From the NCBI RefSeq assembly GCF_014642175.1, contig NZ_BMIL01000002.1:310001-374000 (forward strand): a stretch of 64,000 bases of DNA, given 5' to 3'. The position numbers were made by a program, and so were the translations under genes. The notes under the pieces were generated by a model, which worked only from the letters and a program-made list of their open reading frames with translations, searched no databases and had not been told where the DNA came from. This stretch comes from Pedobacter quisquiliarum (GTDB lineage Bacteria > Bacteroidota > Bacteroidia > Sphingobacteriales > Sphingobacteriaceae). Shown in pieces: positions 1-7,113 of this stretch (position 1 is the first letter of the stretch; the number at the start of each line of letters is the position of its first letter).

Positions 1-1
1 T

Positions 2-304
2 GCATTCGTAACCGGGGGTTCCTTGGTGCGTAAGGACGTGCCACCGTACGTTAAAGCTGCGCGTGAGCCACTTTCCTATGCAGGTATCAATTCCGTAGGG
101 CTACGTAGAAGGGGATTCTCTTCAGAACAAATTCAGGAGATTCAGGAGATTTACCGGATGCTCTTTGTAAAGCATAACAATGTGACCAAGGCGCTTGATA
201 TGATTGAAACGGAATTTAAACCGACGGAAATCAGAGACGAGATCGTTGATTTCATCCGCAACTCCAACCGGGGCGTGATGAAAGGTTATGGCTCCGGAAA
301 TTAA
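2..304 (+). CDS. lpxA: UDP-N-acetylglucosamine acyltransferase LpxA, C-terminal part (5' end outside window)
   Basis: Open reading frame enters from the left edge and ends with TAA at 302-304. The visible ~100 residues match the helical C-terminal domain of LpxA: a segment reading VPPYVKA, then GINSVGLRRRGFS, then short amphipathic helices. LpxA acylates UDP-GlcNAc in the cytoplasm as the first step of lipid A synthesis. The hexapeptide-repeat catalytic domain must lie left of the window. The following ABC gene starts 13 nt downstream, so the two are probably cotranscribed. The first in-frame start-like codon (TTG at 23) is inside the protein and is not its start. Confidence 0.85.
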   Translation, partial: AFVTGGSLVRKDVPPYVKAAREPLSYAGINSVGLRRRGFSSEQIQEIQEIYRMLFVKHNNVTKALDMIETEFKPTEIRDEIVDFIRNSNRGVMKGYGSGN

Positions 305-317
305 CCCTAAAGGTTAG

Positions 318-938
318 ATGCGGATCGAACTAAAAGACGCTGGAAGGCGCTTCAATCAGGAATGGATTTCCAGGCATGTAAACTACCTGTTTGAAGCGCC
401 TAACCGTTATGCGGTACTCGGCCCTAATGGTTCCGGAAAATCAACCCTTTTAAGCCTGCTCTTAGGCAACCTGTCACCCTCTGAAGGGGAAATCATCTAT
501 ACCGCTGCAGACGGCACCAACATCCCCGTAGATCAGGTCTACAAGCACCTCAGCTTTGCAGCACCTTACCTTGATCTCATCGAGGAATTCACCCTACAGG
601 AAACCATCGACTTCCATTTTAAATTCAAGAAGGTTCATCCAGCCATTCAGAAATCGGAAATTCTAAACCTGCTCGGCTTGAAGAAGTCGCAGGACAAGCC
701 CCTAAAATACTTCTCCTCCGGGATGAAACAGCGCACCAAGCTCATTCTGGCGACCTGCTCAGACACCCCGCTGCTGTGCCTCGATGAACCTACATCGAAC
801 CTGGACGTTCAGGGCATCGCCTGGTACCAGGAACTCATCGCGCAATTTTCAAAAGACAGGCTCGTTTTGGTCTGCTCCAATCAACAAAATGAATATTTGT
901 TTTGTAATCATTTATTAGAAGTAACTGATTATAAGTAA
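318..938 (+). CDS. ABC transporter ATP-binding protein (stand-alone)
   Basis: A 206-residue single ATPase domain. Walker A GPNGSGKST is at residues 35-43, the signature SSGMKQR begins at about residue 133, and Walker B ends in Asp156 followed by EPT. An aromatic residue before Walker A and the D-loop SNLD are present. No permease gene is adjacent, so the substrate cannot be told; its position directly after lpxA suggests an envelope role, which is inference only. ATG at 318 follows AAGG. It is at the short end for ABC ATPases, lacking any C-terminal regulatory extension. Confidence 0.85.
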   Translation: MRIELKDAGRRFNQEWISRHVNYLFEAPNRYAVLGPNGSGKSTLLSLLLGNLSPSEGEIIYTAADGTNIPVDQVYKHLSFAAPYLDLIEEFTLQETIDFHFKFKKVHPAIQKSEILNLLGLKKSQDKPLKYFSSGMKQRTKLILATCSDTPLLCLDEPTSNLDVQGIAWYQELIAQFSKDRLVLVCSNQQNEYLFCNHLLEVTDYK

Positions 939-1014
939 ACAAGTTTATATTTGTGTATAGTTTTTCGAGAAAAAGCGAGAAAATATTGGTTATTTAAAAT
1001 ATTTATATTTACTA

Positions 1015-1045
1015 TTGTTTTGTAAGTAATATAACTTTACCTTTG
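1015..1045 (+). promoter_or_regulatory. efp promoter (TTG-N20-TACCTTTG)
   Basis: TTG at 1015-1017 and TACCTTTG at 1038-1045 are separated by 20 bp and match the Bacteroidota housekeeping pattern (-33 TTG, -7 TAnnTTTG). The -7 box is followed by CGGCA, exactly as in the ahpC promoter at 9556-9586. Predicted transcript start is near 1050, giving a leader of about 40 nt. Confidence 0.7.
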
Positions 1046-1089
1046 CGGCACCAAATAGGGTCGATTATATAAGGTTGATTTTTAGTACA

Positions 1090-1650
1090 ATGGCAAAAGC
1101 ATCAGAAGTAAAAAGTGGTAATATTCTTCGTTTTAATGGTGAGTTAGTACAGGTAGAAGAGTTTCTTCACCGCACACCAGGAAACCTGAGAGCTTTTTAC
1201 CAGGCTAGAATGAGAAATGTTAAAACTGGAAAACTGGTTGAGTACAGATTTCGTACAGATGAAGAGGTGACCATTTGCCGTGTTGAAACGAATGACTACC
1301 AATATTTATATGAAGATGGCGACTTTTTGGTTGTCATGGACAACAGTTCTTTTGAGCAGTTTAACATACCAAAGATTCTTTTCGGAGATGCGGTAAAGTT
1401 CTTAAAAGAAGGCATGAATGTGATTATCGCATTTGAGAGTGACGAGCCGATTATGGCACAGACACCAGCTCATGTTGAATTAGAGATCACATACACGGAA
1501 CCCGCCGTTAAAGGGGATACTTCAACAAACGCATTGAAATATGCAACCGTTGAAACAGGCGTAGAAATTAAAGTCCCAATGTTTGTCAACCAGGGCGATA
1601 AAGTGAAGGTTGATACACGTACAGGGGATTACATAGAAAGAGTAAAATAA
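1090..1650 (+). CDS. efp: Translation elongation factor P, atypical loop
   Basis: EF-P relieves ribosome stalling at polyproline stretches by entering the E site and stabilising the P-site tRNA. The 186-residue length and the three beta-barrel architecture are normal; ATG at 1090 gives the N-terminus MAKASEVKSGN. The odd part is the tip of domain I: the usual PGKG loop, whose lysine is post-translationally modified in many bacteria, reads PGNLR here (residues 30-34), so Asn32 aligns with E. coli Lys34. Arg34 is two positions further on. No epmA, epmB or earP homologue was seen nearby. The gene has its own promoter and terminator, so it is a single-gene unit. Confidence 0.93.
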   Translation: MAKASEVKSGNILRFNGELVQVEEFLHRTPGNLRAFYQARMRNVKTGKLVEYRFRTDEEVTICRVETNDYQYLYEDGDFLVVMDNSSFEQFNIPKILFGDAVKFLKEGMNVIIAFESDEPIMAQTPAHVELEITYTEPAVKGDTSTNALKYATVETGVEIKVPMFVNQGDKVKVDTRTGDYIERVK

Positions 1651-1689
1651 AGATTTTTCATAGTTTAGTTTTAGGTTTAGGTTGATTGT

Positions 1690-1723
1690 GGCTTCGGAGT
1701 GGTTCCCGAAGCCATCTTTTTTT
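1690..1723 (+). terminator. Rho-independent terminator of efp
   Basis: Perfect 8-bp stem GGCTTCGG (1690-1697) / CCGAAGCC (1706-1713), 8-nt loop, followed by a T-rich run. Confidence 0.8.
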
Positions 1724-1737
1724 ATATATGTTTGTAA

Positions 1738-2313
1738 ATGAAAAAATCAGCACTCCGGAAACAAGCCAATCTGCTGAGGGCGCAGCTCGATGCGGAGGCC
1801 ATTCAATCCCTTTCCAATCAACTCCTTACACAATTTTCCAGGCTCAATTTCAACGGTGTAAAGGTGCTCCATATTTTCCTACCCATTCAGGAAAAGAATG
1901 AACCTGACACTTTTCTGCTGATAGAATGGCTGCGGGCACACCATCCCGACATTAAAATCATCGTACCAAAGTCAGACTTCAGTACCTTCCTGATGACGCA
2001 CCATGTGTTGGGCGACCATAAAGAACTTCAGAAAAATGCATTTAATATTCTCGAGCCACAACAAGGGGAGGAGCACAAAGGGGATATTGATATGGTGATC
2101 TTACCCTTGCTTGCTTTCGACAGCAGAGGCTATCGCGCAGGTTATGGGAAAGGGTTTTACGACCGTTTCCTGCAGGGCATGGATACGCTAAAAGTGGGGT
2201 TATCCTTATTCGACGTCTCAGAAAACATCGAGGATGTAAATGAACATGACCTCAAACTAGATCTATGTATAACTCCAGGCAAGCTTTATGATTTCCGCCT
2301 GCCTGAAGCATAA
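1738..2313 (+). CDS. 5-formyltetrahydrofolate cyclo-ligase
   Basis: 191 residues. The enzyme converts 5-formyl-THF to 5,10-methenyl-THF with ATP in the cytoplasm. The N-terminal MKKSALRKQ basic stretch and the ATP/Mg-binding signature RAGYGKGFYDRFL (around residues 133-145) are diagnostic. ATG at 1738 starts 25 nt after the efp terminator stem. The gene ends just before the convergent exonuclease III gene (7 nt between them). Confidence 0.9.
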   Translation: MKKSALRKQANLLRAQLDAEAIQSLSNQLLTQFSRLNFNGVKVLHIFLPIQEKNEPDTFLLIEWLRAHHPDIKIIVPKSDFSTFLMTHHVLGDHKELQKNAFNILEPQQGEEHKGDIDMVILPLLAFDSRGYRAGYGKGFYDRFLQGMDTLKVGLSLFDVSENIEDVNEHDLKLDLCITPGKLYDFRLPEA

Positions 2314-2320
2314 AAGGGAT

Positions 2321-3091
2321 TTAGACGTTTAATTCCAGCAGAACCGGGCAGTGGTCGGAATGCACCGCATCTGGCAAGATGCTCACCTTCTTCAAGCGTG
2401 GCAACATCGGTTCTGTTGCAAGATGGTAGTCAATGCGCCAACCTAAATTCTTGCCTCTGGAACCCGCCCGGAAGCTCCACCAGGTATAATGATGGGGATC
2501 TTTGGTAAAGTGCCTGAAAGTGTCTATAAAGCCCCTTTTCAGAAACAGATCCATCCACTCCCGTTCTTCCGGCAGAAAGCCGGAGGAGTTCGCGTTCGAC
2601 TTCGGGTTGTGAATGTCGATCGGTGTATGGCAGATGTTGTAATCGCCAGAGATGATCAGGTTCGGGTAGGCCTGGCGAAGTTCATCGATGTAGCCATCAA
2701 AGAACTTCATGAACGCATACTTCTTAACCTGGCGCTCATCGCCGCTGGAACCGGAAGGCATGTACAGGCTCATTAAGGAGAAATCCTCGAAATCAGCCCT
2801 TAGGATGCGCCCCTCACGGTCAATCCATTCCTCTCCACAGCCATACTCTACATGCAATGGCTTAATGCGGGTTAGAATCGCCACGCCGCTATAACCCTTC
2901 TTCTCTGCAGGGAACCAGTAGTGGTGGTAACCCAGCTGTTCTATCAGTGCAATAATTTCAGGGATCTGCTCGGGCATCGCTTTCACCTCCTGCAAACAAA
3001 CCATGTCTGCATCCGTCGCCTGCAACCAGCCAAAGAAGTTCTTGGTGGAAGCCGAGCGTATGCCGTTCACGTTATAGGATATAATCTTCAT
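2321..3091 (-). CDS. xthA: Exodeoxyribonuclease III (AP endonuclease)
   Basis: 256 residues of the ExoIII/APE1 endonuclease-exonuclease-phosphatase fold. Recognised motifs run in order: SYNVNGIRSA at the N-terminus, LQEVKA (metal-binding Glu), SGDYNICH (Asp/Asn active site), WRIDYHL and the C-terminal SDHCPV (catalytic Asp-His). The enzyme cleaves abasic sites and repairs oxidised 3' ends. It lies 19 nt downstream of the cyclophilin gene on the same strand, so the two may share a transcript. Length is typical. Confidence 0.94.
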   Translation of the reverse strand: MKIISYNVNGIRSASTKNFFGWLQATDADMVCLQEVKAMPEQIPEIIALIEQLGYHHYWFPAEKKGYSGVAILTRIKPLHVEYGCGEEWIDREGRILRADFEDFSLMSLYMPSGSSGDERQVKKYAFMKFFDGYIDELRQAYPNLIISGDYNICHTPIDIHNPKSNANSSGFLPEEREWMDLFLKRGFIDTFRHFTKDPHHYTWWSFRAGSRGKNLGWRIDYHLATEPMLPRLKKVSILPDAVHSDHCPVLLELNV

Positions 3092-3110
3092 TTCTTGGGA
3101 ATCGTTATCA

Positions 3111-3827
3111 TTAATAATCTTTGTTCACCAGCATCGGAGCGGTGGCTTTCAGCGCTTTCTCCAGCTTGCGCGCATGACGGCGCTTCAGGATGCTGACTTC
3201 CATTTTCACATCTGCTACCGGGCGGTCTTTTTCGTCCGTCTTAACAACGGCAATGCTGTCCACCAGCTCCAAACCTTTTACCACCTCACCAAAAGCCGTG
3301 TAGTTGCGGTCCAGATGTGGAGAGCCACCAAGCGTCTTGTAGATTGCGCGGTGTGCCGCAGGGAGCTTAAATTGCAGCCTTTTGGTCTCTATTGCATCCA
3401 GCTGCTCGTCGGTATAGGTTTTACCCTGCACAATGTAAAACTGACAACCACTTGAAGCCTTCTCTGGATTGTTATCTCGCGCGGCAGCAAGCACCCCTTT
3501 CTTATGAAAAAGGCTGTCCCTGAATTCTGCAGGAACGGTATAACCAACATCTCCTTCACCAAGCGCAGCACCACTTACGGCCGCTCTGGAATCCGGATCA
3601 CCACCTTGAATCATGAAATTCTGAATTACCCGGTGGAACAAAGTCCCATTGTAGAACTTCTCTTTGGCCAGTTTCAGAAAGTTGTCGCGGTGTAAAGGCG
3701 TCTGATTGTACAGCATAATGATGCATTCACCTTTGCTGGTGCTGATCCGTACATACTGGTGTTTTGGCTTTGCGGCATAGCTGCCCAGACTCAGGCACAA
3801 TAGAAATAGTAGAAAAAGATTTTTCAT
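3111..3827 (-). CDS. Exported cyclophilin-type peptidyl-prolyl isomerase
   Basis: 238 residues from ATG at 3827. The first ~20 residues (MKNLFLLFLLCLSLGSYA) form a signal peptide, so it should act in the periplasm. The cyclophilin core follows: FHRVIQNFMIQGGDP and a region reading SSGCQFYIV, then TAFGEVVKGLE. An insertion between QFYIV and the FGEV strand and a ~35-residue basic tail after the core resemble Bacteroidota cyclophilins. It precedes xthA on the same strand. Confidence 0.9.
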   Translation of the reverse strand: MKNLFLLFLLCLSLGSYAAKPKHQYVRISTSKGECIIMLYNQTPLHRDNFLKLAKEKFYNGTLFHRVIQNFMIQGGDPDSRAAVSGAALGEGDVGYTVPAEFRDSLFHKKGVLAAARDNNPEKASSGCQFYIVQGKTYTDEQLDAIETKRLQFKLPAAHRAIYKTLGGSPHLDRNYTAFGEVVKGLELVDSIAVVKTDEKDRPVADVKMEVSILKRRHARKLEKALKATAPMLVNKDY

Positions 3828-4000
3828 GGTCAATTTGTGGGTATTTGAAGCAGCAGCTTCGACGCTGAATGGCGCTAATTTCTTAAAAATATGTAATTGC
3901 TAAGGTAAAGGTTTTTCTTTAGGCATAGAAATGCTTCGATCATAGTACTTTATGTACAAAAATCCTTTTTGTTTCAAGAAATTTATTATTTTTGATCACA

Positions 4001-4321
4001 ATGACAACAACGCGGAAGATAGCAAAAGGATTAAGCATGCTGTGCCTTATTGGGCTCATCGGCATTGGGCTTAACTTGCACGTCTCCAGCGTAGAAAAAG
4101 CGCTTATTGATTCTGCCAGTTCGACCAAAATCATCAATACAACGGAGGCAAGCAATACAGCAGCGGCCTTCCCATCAAACCAAAATTCTGCGACTGCGGA
4201 AAACGTACCCGGCGATCAACATGGGTCCCGCTCCACCTTGCCAGATTTAGGCATCAAACAAATGCTGACGCCGATCATCTCCCAATACCTGGCAGAATTC
4301 CTGCCGAGGTTGCTGCATTAA
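4001..4321 (+). CDS. Small exported hypothetical protein
   Basis: 106 residues from ATG at 4001. An N-terminal basic stretch MTTTRKIAKG is followed by a hydrophobic segment (LSMLCLIGLIGIGLNL), consistent with a signal peptide or anchor. The middle is Ser/Thr/Asn-rich and low in complexity, and the C-terminus is hydrophobic with a LAEFLPRLL motif. I recognise no family. A TATTTTTG box ends at 3994, 6 nt before the ATG. It is divergent from the cyclophilin gene and convergent with the SDR gene. Confidence 0.5.
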   Translation: MTTTRKIAKGLSMLCLIGLIGIGLNLHVSSVEKALIDSASSTKIINTTEASNTAAAFPSNQNSATAENVPGDQHGSRSTLPDLGIKQMLTPIISQYLAEFLPRLLH

Positions 4322-4361
4322 GCCACCACAAGACCTTCATCATCAATTACGCATCCTGCAT

Positions 4362-5123
4362 TTAGTACGGATTAGGACTCACTGCGGACCAGCCGCCATC
4401 CACCAGGATCGTTTGCCCGGTAATTTGCGATGCTTCATCGGATACCAGGAATAAAGCCGTATTGGCAATGTCCTGCACCGTTGCTGCGCGACCCATGGGG
4501 GTAATCTCCGCCCAGATCTTCTCATAATCCGGGTCAGAGAGTGTGCGTTCTGTCGCTGTTGCGCCAGGGGCGATGCAGTTCACCGTAATACCATACTGCG
4601 AAAGTTCGATCACCAGGTTCCTCGCCAGCATCTCCAGCGCTGCTTTACTCATGCCATACGCAGCAAGGTTCTTGTGCGCCTGATGGCCCGTAACCGACGA
4701 CATAAACAGCAACCTGCCGCCACTTGCCTGTGCAACCATTTGCTTTGCTGCTGCCTGCGCAAGAAAGAAGCTGCCGCTCAGGTTTACCTCCATCACCCGG
4801 GAAAAAGCTTCCGGGCTGTAGCTGAAAAAATCGCCAAAGAGTGTTATGCCTGCATTTGCAATCGCGATATCCAGTCGCCCATACACCTGCACCGCAGTAT
4901 CTACCAAGGCCTGTATGACCTTGCTGTCGCTGGAATCACCAGACACCGCCAGGCAAATGCCTCCATTGCCAGCAATGGTTTCTGCGGCTGCAGAAGCAAG
5001 CGCCGCATCCGCATCATTCAAAATGACCTTCGCTCCGGCAGCGACAAGCTGCCTGCAAATTTCCAGTCCTATCCCTTGTCCTGCACCCGTTACAATTGCT
5101 ACTTTTTCATCTAACCTCATCAT
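4362..5123 (-). CDS. Short-chain dehydrogenase/reductase
   Basis: 253 residues, classical SDR. The cofactor motif TGAGQGIG is at residues 12-19, NAG at 90-92, and the catalytic residues Ser143, Tyr156 and Lys160 are all present. The acidic residue after the second strand (ND at 36-37) favours NAD over NADP. Two adjacent ATGs (5123 and 5120) are possible starts. It lies 43 nt downstream of the sugar-acid dehydratase on the same strand, so an oxidative sugar pathway (aldose or 2-keto-sugar-acid step) is likely. The exact substrate cannot be read from sequence. Confidence 0.88.
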   Translation of the reverse strand: MMRLDEKVAIVTGAGQGIGLEICRQLVAAGAKVILNDADAALASAAAETIAGNGGICLAVSGDSSDSKVIQALVDTAVQVYGRLDIAIANAGITLFGDFFSYSPEAFSRVMEVNLSGSFFLAQAAAKQMVAQASGGRLLFMSSVTGHQAHKNLAAYGMSKAALEMLARNLVIELSQYGITVNCIAPGATATERTLSDPDYEKIWAEITPMGRAATVQDIANTALFLVSDEASQITGQTILVDGGWSAVSPNPY

Positions 5124-5166
5124 ACTTATTTATTCATCTGCGCTACTCAAAAATTCATTAAACCCG

Positions 5167-6882
5167 TCAATGGGAATCCCTGGTCACTTCACTGCCGGAT
5201 CCCCCGCGAAGGAAGTCCAGGTCCGCACCCAGATGCGCGCCTTGCACGTGCGACTGGTACAATCGCACGTAACCTCTTGCTGCGATTGGCTGCGCTGGAG
5301 GCAGTGCTTTCTTACGTGCCGCAATCTCTTCATCAGAAACATGCAAATGCAGCAACCGGCCCCTTACATCCAGCGTAATTTCATCTCCACTACGTACAAT
5401 CGCCAGCGTACCGCCTTCTGCCGCTTCTGGTGCCACATGCAAAACCACGGTGCCGAACCCGGTTCCGCTCATGCGCCCATCAGAAATCCGTATCATGTCT
5501 GTCACGCCCTTCGCCAGGAGCTTAGCCGGCAGTCCCATGTTGCCCACCTCCGGCATCCCGGGATATCCTTTCGGCCCAACATTTTTTAGCACCAGCAAGC
5601 TGGTTTCGTCTACCTCCAGCGCCGGATCATCAATCCGCGCATTGTAGTCCTCAATATCTTCAAACACCACCGCCTTCCCCGTATGTTTCATCAGCTGCGC
5701 GGATGCCGCTGATGGCTTAATCACCGCACCCTGCTCACATAAGTTGCCCTTAAGGACAATCACGCCTGACATGGTGCTGAACGGTTTATCTGTGCTGGTA
5801 ATAATATCCGGATCGTAGCAGTCGGCCGTGCCAAAATTCTCGGCAACCGTCCTCCCGTTTGCACCGATACATTCCTTATGCAGCTGCGGCAACAGCTTAT
5901 TGATGATGGCCGGCAAACCACCAGCATAGTATAAATCTTCCATGAAATAGCTCCCCGAGGGTTGCAAGTTGGCAATCAAAGGAATGGACGCCGATAATCG
6001 ATCGAGGTCTTCTAAAGCCAGCGGTACACCTATGCGGCCCGCAATGGCGAGCAGGTGAATAACGAAATTGGTCGATCCACCAATAGCTGCATTCACCATA
6101 ATCGCATTCTCGAATGCTGCAGGGGTCAGGATGTCCGACAGCTTACGATCCGCCTTAACCATCTTGACGATCTCCGATCCGGACTGCTGTGCAATGATTT
6201 TCCGGGCTGCATCGGGTGCAGGAATCGCAGCATTGCCCGGCAAAGAGATGCCAAGCGCCTCGACCATACAGGCCATCGTCGAGGCCGTACCCATTACTGC
6301 ACAATGTCCGTCACTGCGGCACATACCGGCTTCGGCAAGCGTCATTTCCATATCGTCCATGTGCCCGGCACGCTGTGCTTCTGAAAACCGCCAGATGTCG
6401 GATGTACTGATGCGCTTCCCACGGTGCCGCCCCGTAAGCATAGGCCCACCGGAGACAACGATCGTGGGCAGGTCTACGCTGCAGGCACCCATCACCAGCG
6501 AAGGTGTCGTTTTATCGCAGCCGCAGAGCAGCACAACGCCGTCCAGCGGATTGGCCCGGATGGCCTCCTCCACATCCATCGAAGCCAGGTTGCGGAACAG
6601 CATCGCCGTAGGCTTCATCAGCGTTTCCCCTAAGGAAAGCACCGGAAATTCCACAGGGTAGCCACCAGCTTCATAAACGCCGCGTTTCACGTGTTCTGCG
6701 AGCTCCCGGAAGTGCGAATTACATGGCGTAAGTTCCGACCAGGTATTGCAGATCCCGATGATGGGCCTGCCATCAAAGGCATGCGCCGGAATACCCTGCT
6801 TTTTCATCCAGGCACGGTAAATAAATCCATCCTTGCCTTTGCGGCCAAACCAGCCCTGACTTCTTAGTTTTTGCTCGTCCAT
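5167..6882 (-). CDS. IlvD/Edd-family sugar-acid dehydratase (L-arabinonate/D-xylonate type)
   Basis: 571 residues from ATG at 6882, which has AAGGA 7 nt upstream; an ATG at 6897 would add five residues. The [2Fe-2S] cluster cysteines are Cys54 (TPCNSH), Cys122 (CGCDKTTP) and Cys194 (DGHCAVMG), and the catalytic Ser lies in GRMSGT. The KLRSQGWFG start and the C-terminal GADLDFL...DSH resemble rhizobial L-arabinonate dehydratase more than branched-chain IlvD. It dehydrates an aldonic acid to a 2-keto-3-deoxy acid. With the following SDR it probably forms a small sugar-oxidation operon; the actual sugar is uncertain. Confidence 0.87.
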   Translation of the reverse strand: MDEQKLRSQGWFGRKGKDGFIYRAWMKKQGIPAHAFDGRPIIGICNTWSELTPCNSHFRELAEHVKRGVYEAGGYPVEFPVLSLGETLMKPTAMLFRNLASMDVEEAIRANPLDGVVLLCGCDKTTPSLVMGACSVDLPTIVVSGGPMLTGRHRGKRISTSDIWRFSEAQRAGHMDDMEMTLAEAGMCRSDGHCAVMGTASTMACMVEALGISLPGNAAIPAPDAARKIIAQQSGSEIVKMVKADRKLSDILTPAAFENAIMVNAAIGGSTNFVIHLLAIAGRIGVPLALEDLDRLSASIPLIANLQPSGSYFMEDLYYAGGLPAIINKLLPQLHKECIGANGRTVAENFGTADCYDPDIITSTDKPFSTMSGVIVLKGNLCEQGAVIKPSAASAQLMKHTGKAVVFEDIEDYNARIDDPALEVDETSLLVLKNVGPKGYPGMPEVGNMGLPAKLLAKGVTDMIRISDGRMSGTGFGTVVLHVAPEAAEGGTLAIVRSGDEITLDVRGRLLHLHVSDEEIAARKKALPPAQPIAARGYVRLYQSHVQGAHLGADLDFLRGGSGSEVTRDSH

Positions 6883-7113
6883 AAATTTCCTTGACATGAG
6901 CCAACATTTTAAATGTGGCTTTTTCTCGTACTCATATGCATGCAGGATCTCCGCCTGGCGGAAGGCCAGCAGATACCGCTGCGATACAGTTTACATTGGT
7001 TCTGAACTAAATCTAATAAAACAAACGCTGGATTGCCGTATCGTAAAGAGATTGTGGCTAAACAGCTATACCATTTTCTTTTATCTTGCAGCAGCTTTAA
7101 ACCTTAGTCCTTC

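Noticed and set aside
2489-2776. Plus-strand open frames inside xthA, and similar open frames opposite ppc, polA and others
   Set aside because: They lie wholly inside well-supported genes, lack ribosome sites and show no recognisable protein families.
6898-7113. Gene or RNA in the dehydratase-peptidase gap
   Set aside because: Only short open frames of unlikely composition and a small GC-rich inverted repeat near 6950-6970; nothing supportable.
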